Source of the DNA: Tubiluchus corallicola
Taxonomy: Eukaryota; Priapulida; Priapulimorpha; Priapulimorphida; Tubiluchidae
Length of the DNA stretch: 62,000 bases
Direction of reading: 5' to 3'
Assembly: GCA_030141605.1 (NCBI GenBank)
Contig: JAQGDQ010000326.1
Span: 1 to 62,000 of the forward strand
The notes under the pieces are model-generated. The model ran no database searches and was not told where the DNA came from. It saw only the letters and a list, made by a program, of their open reading frames with translations. The translations under genes were made by a program, and so were the position numbers. Below, one piece after another: positions 36,729-61,976 of this stretch (its first letter is position 1; each line of letters begins with the position of its first letter).

Positions 36729-39700
36729 TAACTTATTCTGATAATGCTGATTCGTGAGCGTGCCCTGCCATTAATTATAGTTCATATGATTCATTGTGTG
36801 GGTTGGTATGTGTCCTTTTTTCTAATTTTTGCATTTATGGCATATAGTCTCGCGTCTCATACAAAGTCTAAGAGTCTGAGCATAGTTATACACTGCTGTA
36901 TGATAGCAAAACTTTCTTTATCTTGTTGTTTAGTATGTTTCTTTCTTTTGTGCTGGTATTACAGTCCTCAACACACAAGGCAACCACAGTCATCAAATGC
37001 TTTGTTGGGCCAGAAAGGCAAGGTCATCCCTTTACTTTCTTACCAACTGCATTACAGCTGTTCTCTATGCTTGGACTGCCTAAATGCAAAAATTAATACT
37101 CTTATGTATAGTAAAGAAACATAACGGTGCAATGACTATAGGGGGTTAGTTGATATGCATGTAGTTAATTGGCTATTGTTATATTTAGTTGCTTTCAATC
37201 TTTCATCTAGTCTTGTGTTAGATCATCATGTGTTTGCATACAGGGGCCATGGTTTGTAGGCATTTTTATTAAGAACGTTTATTGCTGTCATGGTTTTTAT
37301 ATATATTGGATTGTCTGTTACTGCTGTCTCGACATTTAGAAAGAAATTGTCAAATCGTATTGAGCAAATTTCGCTGTCCATCATTTGTTTTAAATAACTT
37401 GAGAGTAGCATTTTTCTGTTTTGTTTTTACCAGTTAATTCTTTCTAAATGACAAATAACATACAGCCGAATTTTCTCATTGTCCCATTTTACAGGCTTTT
37501 AGTTCCAAATTCATCTCAGGATTGAGAATAACGCAAATGATGTATAGAATAATAGATGTTATTGTTGTATACCTAGTGCACTCTGTCTTTCACTAATTTT
37601 GTGTACTGTGTAGTCATATAATGCATTCAGGTGACTAAGTATACTCCGAAGTGTAAAGTGGTTTCCCTATTTTTGTCGACTGTCCATGTTTATCAGTTCA
37701 TTTGTGCAGTTTGTGATATATAAGTGGTATTGATATTAGGGTGATAAAGGTTTTTACTTTTTTTAACACAAGTAGTTGAGTTTTCCTCACAGCTTATCAT
37801 AGGTACAAGCAGGTATAAGACACTGAATTATGTATAGGTAACTCGAATATTGGGTTAAAGTGCTTTTGGCCAAAATGTTTCAACTTGCAGAATTGTTTCT
37901 CATTTGCTTTTTTATGAAATAGCTGTAACACTTCGTTTTGTGACTTGGTGTGCCTAATATTAATGCACTTTTTGTTTAAAGAAGCATAGCACATTTAAAT
38001 GAAATTTAAAGCACTTGCAAAAAATTGACGGAGTTGTCATCATTGTCTATATATGTTTATCACCTGTCGATGAAGTGTGCATAGGAGAGATGACAATATT
38101 GTCTTCAAATCATGAATTTTATTCTTTAAGAGATATCTAGAAACAATAACCTCAATTTGTTGGTGTACAGTAAGGTCACCAGAGATTTTATAATTTATGT
38201 TGCTACAGTCGAATTGAACAACGTGTATTTCATGTAAACTTCACTGGCTGTTACAGTGAAGAATTGATCTGTGATAAAATGAACTAAAGTGTGTGATTTA
38301 TTCTAAATATCATTTGCTTTATGATTGTTTCAGTTTCATTCACTTTCTTTCTTCTTGTGGATATACCCCTTCATCTGTATTTTTCAGTAATGCACAACAA
38401 TGATAAGGTAGTTTCACAATGCATCACTAATTTACTAAATTTAATCCTGGTCAGTAATTATATGAAACTATAAAGTATTGATGAGACTTTTCATAATGCT
38501 TTCTTCAAGTTGTGCCATGTTCTTTTTGTAATACTTTCCACCCATTATTATGCATGATAATCTGAAGCAATCACCAAGCAATATGCAGCTGTGAATGCTA
38601 TAATTATAAAAAATTCTTAACTATGATTTTCACTTTAAATTTTAATGTTGAAACTTTGTGCATTGTTTTATATAAGACAGGATTGACACAGCTAACATGT
38701 TATAGATTTTTTTCATTTAAGTAACAATATGCTGTTATAAACTAAGCAGTTAATTTTCATTTGCTAGGTTTTTACCACAACTGGGTTGATTATATGCATA
38801 CAGTATAATTGATTGCCAATAACTATTTATCCCACGTGTTTAATTGACATTTCAGTTCTGTTTTTACTTTTGTTTAGGTAAACGTGTGCTGATTATGTTT
38901 TGCTATTATTTTGTTGATGGTTTCCTATTTAGTAAAAAAAAATTGATTTTAATATGCACAAAGTCATTTCTATCTGGATTTTAATTATTGCTAAACTGGA
39001 TTGTGCATCTGATTCTTTTCACATTATGATTTTTTTTTCATTTAGCTTTGATTACAGTGGAGTAAATGTTGATGTAAGTTGTTGTAACTGAGATTTGTGT
39101 AGCTATTAGGAAAATGATTAAGTATTGTGTGAGAACCATTCTTTAGAACTTCACTGTTTTTTTATTCTTGACGATTATAAAAGTTGACCACCTGTTCTGC
39201 AGGTGTACTTTATCGTAAATTTGCTTTGAACAATGTGTAACAGTTAATTTTGTGCCTCTTGCTTAGATTTATGAACCATTTTTGTTGCTGTTTCTTTGAG
39301 TATTTTGTTTCTGATCATGCTAGGTTCTCTGCATTTATTGAGGGGTGTAGCCACACGACAAGACATCCAATGTTATTTAAACTCCATGATGGTTTTATGA
39401 TTGTTGAGTATTTGCTGAATAATCACTGGCAGTTTCACACCTCAGCAAATCCGCTATACAAGGTTTTAGATACGTGAAAGTATATTTCTAACGAAACTGA
39501 AATAACCACTACGTTCTTTTCAAATATGCGTCACTTAAGGAACATAAACTGACGGTTTTCGGTACATTTGACGTCTTTTATTCAGCTTGTTGGACGTCAC
39601 CTTTAATTTTTGTTATGTGACTTCCTTTTATTTCATAACATTGTAAATTTCATTTGAGGAGATCCGGCGCTTTTTGTTAGTGTATGTAAAATAATTTCGG

Positions 39701-39865
39701 ATTTTAATTATTAAGTTATGTTTCACACGACTTTGTACCACCATGGAGCTCAGTTAGCTTTAATATCTATAATCTTAACTTCAAGGTTATATATTAAAGA
39801 TGGGAATAAACCAAGAAATTAATGTTTTTTAAATCAAATTTTATCGAAATTGGACATGTGAAAAA

Positions 39866-39950
39866 CTCGTTACACCACCTGATTTGAACCATGGACCATT
39901 GGAAATAAATTATCAGCTTTTTGACTACGCTACCCTGTAATTATGGCAGG
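39866..39950 (-). repeat. tRNA-derived SINE head
   Basis: On the minus strand it reads as a tRNA-like body: GGGTAGCGTAGTCAAAAAG as A box, then CATGGTTCAAATCAGG with a good B box (plus-strand GATTTGAACC at 39881-39890). It lacks a paired acceptor stem. Confidence 0.5.
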
Positions 39951-40403
39951 TCTTAATCTAATCGTAATAGTCACCAACCATCCAGTGCTTCCAAGCGTTA
40001 ACTTATTAGCTAATGTATTTACTAATTAGTTTGTATTTATAATTATTAATTAGTTAGTAATTACTCCAGTATGTGTATATTAACGGTCAGAAATGCTGGA
40101 TTGGTTAGTGGGCTGTTAGGATTGAATTAAGACATGCCGTTATCACAACGGACTGTGTGGTCCAATGCTGAAAGCATAATCCAAAGATCTAACCCAATCC
40201 AATCTTTTTAAAATTCCCTCTTTTTGGTCAGATTTGCTTTAAAAACCAATAGTTTGTCTAATCCATTTTCAGCTAAGTGAGTTATCGTGGTGATGGGCGT
40301 CAGTCACTATTCAGCATTTACTATAGTTGTGTGATGTGTACATAAAGTGGCCCTTGTATTTTTACCTGACTTTGATGGCTGTCTTGTGTTTTATTGGACT
40401 GTA

Positions 40404-40409
40404 AATAAA
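40404..40409 (+). terminator. Candidate distal poly(A) signal for CNOT7
   Basis: AATAAA in the context GACTGTAAATAAAGATTTT, about 4.1 kb after the stop. A long 3' UTR is known for this gene in vertebrates; the assignment here is inference. Confidence 0.2.
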
Positions 40410-40586
40410 GATTTTAGGCAAACCCTTCTACTATATATAATTATTGCAAAATTTGCCTTTCGTGTTTTGTTTTCGTGTGCTATCATTTTTCATGTACAGA
40501 CAGACGACACAGCGTAATTTTCGTAATTGTACTGCTATAATAACAATACGTGCACTGTATGTACTCTAATGATAATTTATTTGTAA

Positions 40587-40774
40587 AGCGCATAAATCGA
40601 TAATTATTGTCATCAGACATGCGCTATAAAACACGCCTACAATAAGAATGACTGCTATAAAATAAAAGCATACAATAAAAATTCACAAGGCAACTAATTA
40701 AACGATATAGGAAAAATATGCTTTAAGACTCGCACTAATTAAACGTTATAGTAAAAAGATAGGTTTTAAGGCTC
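40587..40774. repeat. Small inverted and tandem repeats (AGCGCAT box, 41 bp duplication)
   Basis: AGCGCAT at 40587-40593 faces ATGCGCT at 40619-40625. Downstream, ACTAATTAAACGATATAGGA at 40693 repeats at 40734 with a few changes, giving two 41 bp units. It is probably the body of a dispersed repeat; I cannot name the family. Confidence 0.45.
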
Positions 40775-41019
40775 ATTTTAAAACGGTTAAAATCGGTAAT
40801 AGAGCGCTAAGTAAATGGAGTAAAGTAAAAGTAAAAAGCTGTAATCTGTAGCACAAACTTAAAAAACTGAAGAACAGGTAACTGCACAGACAAAAGGAAG
40901 CTTAACTCATTCCCCTTCTAGTTACTATCACATCCACTTTGTAGATAATTTTTTCCTCCGAGTCACCAGCTTCATCCTCAAATTACTAATTAGTCTGTAC
41001 TGAATTAGTCTGAAAAATT

Positions 41020-41100
41020 TTGCATCGCACATGTGACTCGAACCCGAGACCTCCTGTATTCCGGGCAGCCATTCTAATCATTGCACCAAAGAGGTACCCT
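41020..41100 (-). repeat. tRNA-derived SINE head
   Basis: The minus strand reads CTTTGGTGCAATGATTAGAA (A box) and, after GGAGGTCTC, GGGTTCGAGTC (strong B box; plus strand GACTCGAACCC at 41035). This is the clearest tRNA-like repeat in the window. A tail motif, AGTCTGAAAAATTTT, is shared with the copy at 41230-41325. Confidence 0.65.
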
Positions 41101-41229
41101 GACTTTCAGATTCAGGTATTTAAATGCACTATAAGCCACTAGAGCTCTGCAAATGAGGGATCTTAATCCACACTTTATCAAGACATGTTACGAAATCAGT
41201 CAGGTACATGCATTTAAGTAATATGAAAT

Positions 41230-41325
41230 TAGTTTGTCTGAAAATTTTCTACTTTCACTGGGGTTTGAACACAAAACCTTCAGCATTCCTGGCAGTTCTA
41301 ATGGCTATTAAGTCGCCAGCCTTTC
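41230..41325 (-). repeat. tRNA-derived SINE head, second copy
   Basis: The minus strand has TGGCGACTTAATAGCCATTA (A box) and TTTGTGTTCAAACCCC (B box). The adjoining GTCTGAAAATTTTC tail resembles that of the copy at 41020-41100, about 200 bp away in the same direction. Confidence 0.5.
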
Positions 41326-42930
41326 ATAATAACTACTTCCTCCAAATCCATACATAAATTTGTCTGTACTTTTTAAGGGGACTACTTTCTTTTCAGCATT
41401 TGTCACCATCCATTACACGATGATATCATGATGTTACCATTATAAGTAGATATTTACATATAAATTCATACATGCGAGCACTGAAATAGTCATGCTTCTG
41501 TTGCTTAATTATCTTTTAGAATTTAGATATATCCCAGCATAATCAGTGATTTCTCTTTTAGTATTTTATATGACTGCTGAAAGATCAAAATAATATAAAA
41601 GTTTTATTGAATTTGTATACGATTCAATTTCATTTACATTTACCAGTCCTGTGAATTGCATTAAATTTTAAAATGTTATAAGAGATGAAAAATCCAAAGT
41701 CACAGATTAACGATGATCTGGGCAGCATCAACACAAGATTTTCTTCCTGGTGCCTCAATAAAAACTATATATTAATGTTTTCTATGTCAAAATTTGTGCT
41801 AATTTAATGCTATCTGTGTAAATTATCATTGTAACTAGTATGCTCCTGGTAAATCTAGCAATAAATTCTAAATTTCTATTTTAAAACGTCACAATTGAAT
41901 CAATGACGCATTTGTAAAAAATTTACAAATGGAGCTGCATTGGATGTAAACGAACATTTATATGTCTTTGGAGCATAATGGTCTGAGATAGCTTACAGGT
42001 TCTTTATCAAGTCGATCTACCTCGCTCGCTCTCAACTACACCCTTGCATTAACTGCTAAAACTGTTCTTGTTTATTATCGTTACTATTGCAATTGCCTTC
42101 ATCGCCATTATAGAGAGGCTTGTTAAGTATGAAAGTTCTCGTTTGGCATACTTGAAAAAATCTTTCAGGTATCCAAAAGGAAAGATTTAGATTAATTTTA
42201 AATTATTTATTCATCCATTTAACGCAATACAACAAAATACGAGTTATACAATTACAATTGACAATGCATTGCAGTGCTGTGAGCGTAGCAGAAAAAATTA
42301 ACTTGTAAGCTAAGCTCACATACATCCACATGTTTCCACTGTCCCAGGATGTGATTTTTCACCAAATTCGAATAGAAAGGTACGAGTGACTGAGACAAAA
42401 TTTCAACAGGAAAATTAATTTGGTCTTGATAAACAAAATATCTGTGTTTTAATTATGTTTAACTTTAACAGCTGTAACAAAATTGGGGGAAGGGTCAGTA
42501 GAGCAATTCCGTAACTCAAGGTTGTGGGTGGATGCAATCGCATCGGCTCACAGTTTTCTGTACATTGTGAATGCAAATGATTTCAGCTACCTTCTGATTC
42601 TTCTTAAGTATAATTTTGTAGGACAGAGACGAAACAATTGAGTCATCCAATGCGAAATGTTCGAACCAAATAGTTTATTAGGTTTTCTGTTAGGAAGCCC
42701 AGTACCTTAGACATGTTAAAAGTGTTCAGCTAGTTTACGTACGCTTATTACGCTAATACAAACGTTTTGAAAGTTTATCAACTTACCTTTACAACAAAAT
42801 AACAATGGTAACGACAATGATGACGATGCGAATAACAACAAAACGATAACGAGTGAATAAAAATGACGTCAGCACAAATGCACAAATGGCGACGTCGACA
42901 ACCAAAATAACACAACTACAACAACATCTA
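41326..42930. other. Intergenic sequence, nothing recognised
   Basis: AT-rich sequence between the SINE pair and the CTA microsatellite. I see no coding exon, tRNA or mobile-element end on either strand. Confidence 0.4.
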
Positions 42931-42944
42931 TTACTACTACAACA

Positions 42945-43176
<232 letters not shown>

Positions 43177-43746
43177 GAATAACAGCCGGAGCAATAACGA
43201 CAGCAACAAGAAGACCAGTACTAATAATAACAATTACGACGACAATAAAAACAAAAGCGGAAAAAACTTACAGAATAGCGGAATTCGAACTCTCTAGTTA
43301 AACAGTTTGGAAAAATGGTGCACAGTATGTCAGTTCAGATAATTCTATTGGCAAAGAAAATAATTGTTTGATCCGAGTACAATTCATGTATGTAAAATTA
43401 ACACATTTATAATCTTAAATGTTAAAGAAGCGCATGTATGTAGTTCAAGTGCATTTTTCGCCTACACCCAGTGTCTGCCTTAAGATATCGCGCATATTAT
43501 TACAGATTTTTCATATGTAAATCAAATATTCGCTCACTTAGAATAGCACCAAACTTTAGATCGATTTTTGTTGTGTAAATCAGCGTAAATTAGTATTAGC
43601 TGCCCACATAAATCACATGTTTCGGCCACCACTTCGTAAACAACCATGGTGACATTTTTTAGCGACATATTACTGAAGATAAAGGCTGATGCATTTTGTG
43701 TTTTTTATGAACTTCAGGCGACTTTAAATTAAATTTTATCTTTCTG

Positions 43747-43812
43747 CCTGCCTATCCGTCCGTCCGTCCGTTCATCCATCGACTATATATCTATTTATCT
43801 ATCTGTCTATCG
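43747..43812. repeat. Degenerate tetranucleotide tract
   Basis: A run of CCTG, CCGT/TCCG and TATC/TCTA units (CCGTCCGTCCGTCC then TATCTATTTATCTATC), i.e. a decayed compound microsatellite upstream of the neuroligin-like gene. Confidence 0.75.
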
Positions 43813-43897
43813 ACAAGGGACTCATGTCTACTCAAAAATGTGGGTTCGTGATTTGGAAACGCGAAAAAAAATTATTTTTTTCGGAATGAACCGTGGG

Positions 43898-43981
43898 CGG
43901 GAGTCTTCAAGGTAGATAACTTCAAATATTGTCGGTAATCCGGTGCCAAGAACGATAAATAAACAAGACTCCCGTCGCGTT
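43898..43981. repeat. Inverted repeat upstream of the neuroligin-like gene
   Basis: CGGGAGTCTT near 43898-43908 is matched by AAGACTCCCG near 43968-43980, with about 60 bases between them. The flank is CG-richer than its surroundings. Role unknown. Confidence 0.4.
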
Positions 43982-44565
43982 ATAAATCTTATCGGATGTT
44001 TGGCTTCAAACAAAGGTGCGCATAACAAATTATTTAACAAACAAAGGCTTGAACCCGTATAGAAAGCTCACGCGTGTGTACTCGCGTATTGTGTGACTAT
44101 GTGGGAACATAAAACATTAGGTACACAGTGCAAAGGCACACAATAATTAGTCAAAATACGCAGTATTACATTTCCGTTGTACACGGAATGAGGCAGTCAA
44201 CGTTTTCCTGGAGTCATTGCCTTTTTAATCAAACAATTGTTTTATTTGTGGTCAGTACACAATAAAAATCCAATGCAGGTTCCAGTGCTAATTCTTGCTT
44301 ATAATTATTTTACGGTTAATTTTTGTAACAGGCCTAGTTGTTGCACGCAGCTTAACTTAAGTTGATAAAAACTACAATTATTACACTTATTTGCTTGACC
44401 GAAGTACCATAACACTTTGGTAGCAACATTTAGCCCTATTATCTGTGAGAATTATTTTAACAAAATTGATAATGACATTTAGCTATAAGCGGAAATTTAT
44501 TTTGGGCGATAATTTATAAATGTGACTCATCATTGGCATTAATCTGTTCTGTATAAAGTGTAATT

Positions 44566-57339
<12,774 letters not shown>

Positions 57340-57566
57340 TGCGATAACTGTAAAAGCACTTCAAGAAGACATGAAGTCTTAAAGAACGTACATTGCACAG
57401 AAAGAACATGAAAATGTTTTGAAATCAGTTGGTTCTGTCATTAGTTTAAAATGTTGTACCAAAAACATTCTATAATATTAAATGATTTGAAATCCAAACG
57501 AGATGTCAATTATTATTAAACAATCCTGATGGAGCTTTTTTTGTCTGATGCTTACTTTTGTAATGA

Positions 57567-57572
57567 AATAAA
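57567..57572 (+). terminator. Candidate poly(A) signal of the neuroligin-like gene
   Basis: AATAAA 228 bases after the stop codon, the first good signal downstream. Confidence 0.5.
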
Positions 57573-57599
57573 ATAAGCTTATGGACTAGAACTTTTAAT

Positions 57600-58474
57600 A
57601 ACATTTGATTCTTCCTCTCTCGAATTTCATTATGTAGAAACAGAATGTTTTTGGTTTAATATTCTAAAAATTTGACGATTAAACCAGACGATTTCAAAAC
57701 GTTTTCTTGTTAAAGTGTTGTGCAAGATTTTGACGTTAATCAGTCTTTAACGTGTATGGCGGCCCTAATGGTAACAAACAATTAACACTTTAGGTGCATC
57801 ATTGACTTAGCTTTTTTAAAACATTATGTTAAATAAATAGCTAACATAAATTACTGCTGATGGATTTTTTGTATCGTCCAATCTCACAACGCTTTAAATA
57901 ATATTATTGTTCATCATAATAATTATACAATTTAGAGCATAAAGGAAGAATCAAACTTGAAATACAATGTCATTGTTACGGATGTTATAGAAATATTACG
58001 TGCAGGCAAGGATTGCCTGGTACTTGTACTTTTTCATATAAACTTTACTAACACATTAATCAAATAGTCATACTATTGATGTGATTGTTAAAATTGATTT
58101 GCTTTTACTTTCGCTTTGTAAACTATTAAACGTGACTAATGTGTGCATAGTCATAATTTATGTTTAATCAAGATTTGTGCAAAGATAGCAAATGGATATC
58201 AAACATTCTAGATGATTATTCAGTAGGTTCCTACATTTTGACGGGCACCAGGTAGATTTTAATGTAAATACTGCACCTGTTATATTTTAAATATTTTGAT
58301 TTATTTCATTGTCAGTTGGCATTTACTTAATCTCCCCAAGGTCATTACAAAACACTCTTGTGCATAGTTCAATCCCCGAGGCAACAACAGTTAATGAGAG
58401 ACTCCTAAATCCTAAACACAATGACTAATGAGCTATTACTGTTTTCGTGTTTTATTAATTATCTATTGTAATTA
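57600..58474. other. Intergenic sequence between convergent genes, nothing recognised
   Basis: AT-rich sequence between the neuroligin-like gene end and the 45 bp repeats. No coding exon seen on either strand. Confidence 0.4.
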
Positions 58475-58609
58475 GTACCAGGTTACATTCTGTAGTTAAA
58501 AACTAGTCCGGAATGCGAAGTACCAGGTTACATTCTATAGTTAAAAACTAGTCCGAAATGCGAAGTACCAGGTTACATTCTACAGTTAAAAACTAGTCCG
58601 GAATGCGAA
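58475..58609. repeat. Three tandem 45 bp units
   Basis: GTACCAGGTTACATTCTGTA starts unit 1 at 58475; units 2 and 3 start at 58520 and 58565. The units differ at only a few positions (TGTAG, TATAG, TACAG; CCGGAATG or CCGAAATG). The right edge breaks off sharply into GTATTGGGC. Confidence 0.95.
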
Positions 58610-60719
58610 GTATTGGGCTGGTCGCTTATTAAGTTGTTTCTATCCAATTACCTGCATGGGTTAAAGCACAATTTACCACCGTCAGATAAAATTTAGAATA
58701 TAAAGTGACTATTGTGAATATTAAAAACTGATAAACTTATTATGTGAACGAGAACTGAATCATGGCGAAACAGACCTCTTTATAGAGTTACTGCACACTT
58801 TTAAGGACTTCAAGGACCAGTTTTCTGTGCTATTTATGCTCCATATTAGTCGATAAACATTTATAGAAGTGTGCATATGTATACCTTGATAGATTATTGT
58901 ACATGTATATAAAAATAAACGTAAATGCCTTATTTTATCCAGTCATGTTGTTTATTTAATAAACTGTTGCTGCTCAAATTACTTTATAACAAAATTCTAA
59001 AGTACTTCTTTTATTTTAACCAAATTATATATATAATGGCGGCTAGATGTCGCCACCACTTACCACAAAAATTTACATACAACTTAACATACTTTAAATA
59101 TCACTGACGCACATGTAACATATATAAATGATGCATTCACAACATACCAATAAAACCACTCAAGCAAGCGTCAAACTTTTTACTATACAAATGCTTAGCT
59201 AACGGCAGATTTGTATGAAAAAACGAAAGCGCAGACATGTTAAAAAGGCAATATGTACTTTGCTTTCGAGGCAATAAATTTGATAAGAAACAATTGCAAT
59301 TAAGGTGGATAATAATCATATATAAATTATACAGAACACTGGCTTGGATTAACAATGCGGCCAAAGAAAACTGCAATAAGTAACCAATACACTTTACTTC
59401 AAAACAACATGTAACAATAATTCTTACCCATAAATACACCTGGTTATAACTAAATAGTAAAATAATCACAGACTAGCGTATTCACTTTATTTATACACAC
59501 TAGTAAATACAATAGTTCATAGCAGTGCAGTTTACATTGTAATAGCAAGTATTAACAAGAATAGCATGGTGCATACAAAAAATTACCCACATTACATTGT
59601 TCTTTATCTCATCAAATGCAAGGGTTTAATTTGCATTACTAATTTATTTATATATTATATACATATATAAAACATCTAATGATAGAGCTGACGTATTTAA
59701 TAAAATCATGCAGTGCTATCACATGACAATTATAATAATATTATTACCTTTCACAATCACGAAAGTACAAAATTGGTAGATTGCAAAATCCAGTGCACAA
59801 CTAGGGTGCACTTTTTAGCTCTTAATAGAAAAATACACATAAATATGAGAGGATTCTTATCCTATTTTGCAATTTATGCTTGCTACATATAAAGCACATT
59901 GTTATTAACATGTTGTGTGAAGCAGTTTAAGTCGCTGAACTGGTGTTAAGCTTGCTATAGGGTGAACACAAGGTGCTGTGAGAGAGTCACGACAATTATT
60001 TACTAAGAAAGATGTGTTCTGCCACAAGCATTTGGTAATTGTACTAAAGTAATTAATAATTATCATTTAAAGACAACAACAAATAATATTGTTTTCTATG
60101 CCAGGGTTTTCACAGCTTGTTGTAATACTGCATGGGTCATGCAAATAGAAAATTATATGCAAATTATACTCAGTAATTAATATCAATATATTCCTGCAGT
60201 GCTATAAAATGTGATTTTTAGATAAACAGATGCAGAAAAACTACTAGACTGATTAAGTAGTGGAAATCAAGTATCATGCAAGTAAAGCAGCAATGCTAAA
60301 TATATCAGGAAAAGCTACAGAAAAATACATTCAACTATAAAAGAAATCATGAGAGCTTTTCAAGCAGACGAAAAGGGACTGAGTGATTCACAGCCTGATG
60401 ACTGCAAAGAGATCTCAAAAATGCAAACCAATGAAGTCATGGCACGTCAACCTTTTAAATATTTTCATTGATAGGCTTTTGTTGTTTTATTGTAGTTTGT
60501 ATAAACAGATTTTTAAAAATCTCAAATGAAAACAAAGTACGACTGAACACAGAATAACAGTTAAACTCGAACAAGTATTTCTGGCAAGTTAACATTTTTT
60601 GCTGAACTTTTATGCAACTCTTACGAAAACTGCTTTTACTGAAAATGAGGCGTAAAGCCGTGTAAACTTGTCTACTGAGATAAAAAATACCTAGAAATGA
60701 ACTAAAACTTTAGTACACA
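58610..60719 (-). other. RB1CC1 downstream region / 3' UTR
   Basis: Minus-strand sequence after the RB1CC1 stop. A candidate poly(A) signal at 59486-59491 would set a 3' UTR of about 1.2 kb. The rest, to the 45 bp repeats, has no recognised feature. Confidence 0.4.
59486..59491 (-). terminator. Candidate poly(A) signal for RB1CC1
   Basis: Reads AATAAA on the minus strand, followed by GTG, about 1.2 kb after the stop codon. Other hexamers exist nearby. Confidence 0.3.
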
Positions 60720-61976
60720 TTAACTAGCATAGAAGTGACTGCGGGCTAGTGCAGCTTCTTTATTCCATGGCTTCACACGTACTCTGTAGAATTTCGTGCC
60801 AACTGGAACTTTGAAACGATTCTGTTGCTGCAAAGATATATGTTCATTAAACTGTTAAGAAAACACTCAATTGTATGAAACTACACTTTAACTCTAGTCC
60901 CATCTAAGATTGGGTATTGAATATGATTTCAATACTGCGATACATTTTTTCATATTGCAACATGAATTGCAATATACACTGTATTACTGTTTTTAGACAT
61001 AAAGGGAAACTTACTATACCATATTCATTTAAGAAGGAGTCAATTTATATCACTATAGCGTCTGACTCACACAAGTAGAACTTGTAGTGAATATTTGAGA
61101 AATCAATCATTGGATGCTTTAATTTTATATGAATTTAAAGAACTAAATTTGAATTAGCATACCTTTTTAGCTTGACAGTACTCTTTGTCAGTAATCTCAG
61201 CTAATACCCACGACTTCCTAGACTCTCCAGGAGCTAAAAAATGGTAAAAAATAACTTAGCCAAAGTAAAACAAATCATTAATAAATACAGCTAAGTTCAA
61301 ATAGTTACAACTAAAATAACACACTACAATACAAAAACACTAAAATATGCACTAGCATGAAAACATCTTAATTATGACAAGAAAAATAAAATTTGGAAGA
61401 ATGTCATTTATTGTTTTTCAATAATTCTGGAAATGTGCAGAATGTTAAACAGTGACATGTAAAAATTGCAATAAGCAATAAACTGAACTAGATAACCATT
61501 TGTTAATTTTCACTTAGCAACAAGAATAGCAGAAACAAAATACACTCAAATACACCTACCAATCTTCAAAAACTTGGCTTTTGCCCAAATAACACTAAAA
61601 TAAGTAATGCCACATCAGGAAACTAACTTATGCAGATAAAAAACTACTAAACTTCCTTAACTGTATGGCACAGTTCCAGTTTGAGCTGCAGCACAAACAC
61701 TCAAACTGGACATTGCCAGAATCTCGCCAACTTTAATATATAACGTGCAGACTTACCAGGTTTAAGACCGAGTATATCTAAGCAATCAGAATGCAGAAAG
61801 TACATTACAGGTCCAATGTTAAACACAACATAATGCTCGTGCCTCTCATCATAGCAAAGCAAGACTGTATCTCCCACAGAACAACTGAATGATAAACAAT
61901 AAATGTTCTCATATAAGCAAAAGTACTATAAAATCAGAAAGACTTACCACACCCTTGTTAGGATGTAACAAAACTC
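60720..61976 (-). CDS. RB1CC1: RB1CC1/FIP200 C-terminal Claw domain (last four exons, continues off the right edge)
   Basis: Scaffold of the ULK1 autophagy-initiation complex; the Claw domain at its end binds cargo-receptor FIR motifs. Exons, 5' to 3': 61948-61976, 61757-61884, 61163-61233, 60720-60827. Junction phases fit. Readable blocks: SVGDTVLLCYDERHEHYVVF, GPVMYFLHSDCLDILGLKP, RKSWVLAEITDKEYCQAKK and QNRFKVPVGTKFYRVRVKPW. The last two match the vertebrate C terminus (KEYCQAKKAQNRFKVPLGTKFYRV-type) almost residue for residue. After KPWNK the chain runs on for 13 residues (EAALARSHFYAS end), longer than the human end. The first exon is only 29 nt and is the least certain part; it was chosen because it keeps frame and has a good acceptor (CTGTTCTAG). 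More than 90% of the protein lies outside the window. Confidence 0.93.

Larger units (their letters stand above)
36253..40410 (+). other. CNOT7 downstream region / possible long 3' UTR
   Basis: Unspliced AT-rich sequence after the CNOT7 stop with no recognisable coding exon. The open frame at 36744-37124 has no motif and low-complexity composition. Candidate poly(A) signals lie at 36723-36728 and 40404-40409. SINE-like material starts at about 39866. Confidence 0.4.

Noticed and set aside
36744-37124. 126-codon ORF after CNOT7
   Set aside because: No recognisable domain, biased composition, no splice context; likely chance in the CNOT7 downstream region.
41020-41100. Functional tRNA gene
   Set aside because: A and B boxes are present, but no closed acceptor stem or proper 3' end; similar non-tRNA tail in the copy nearby favours a SINE.
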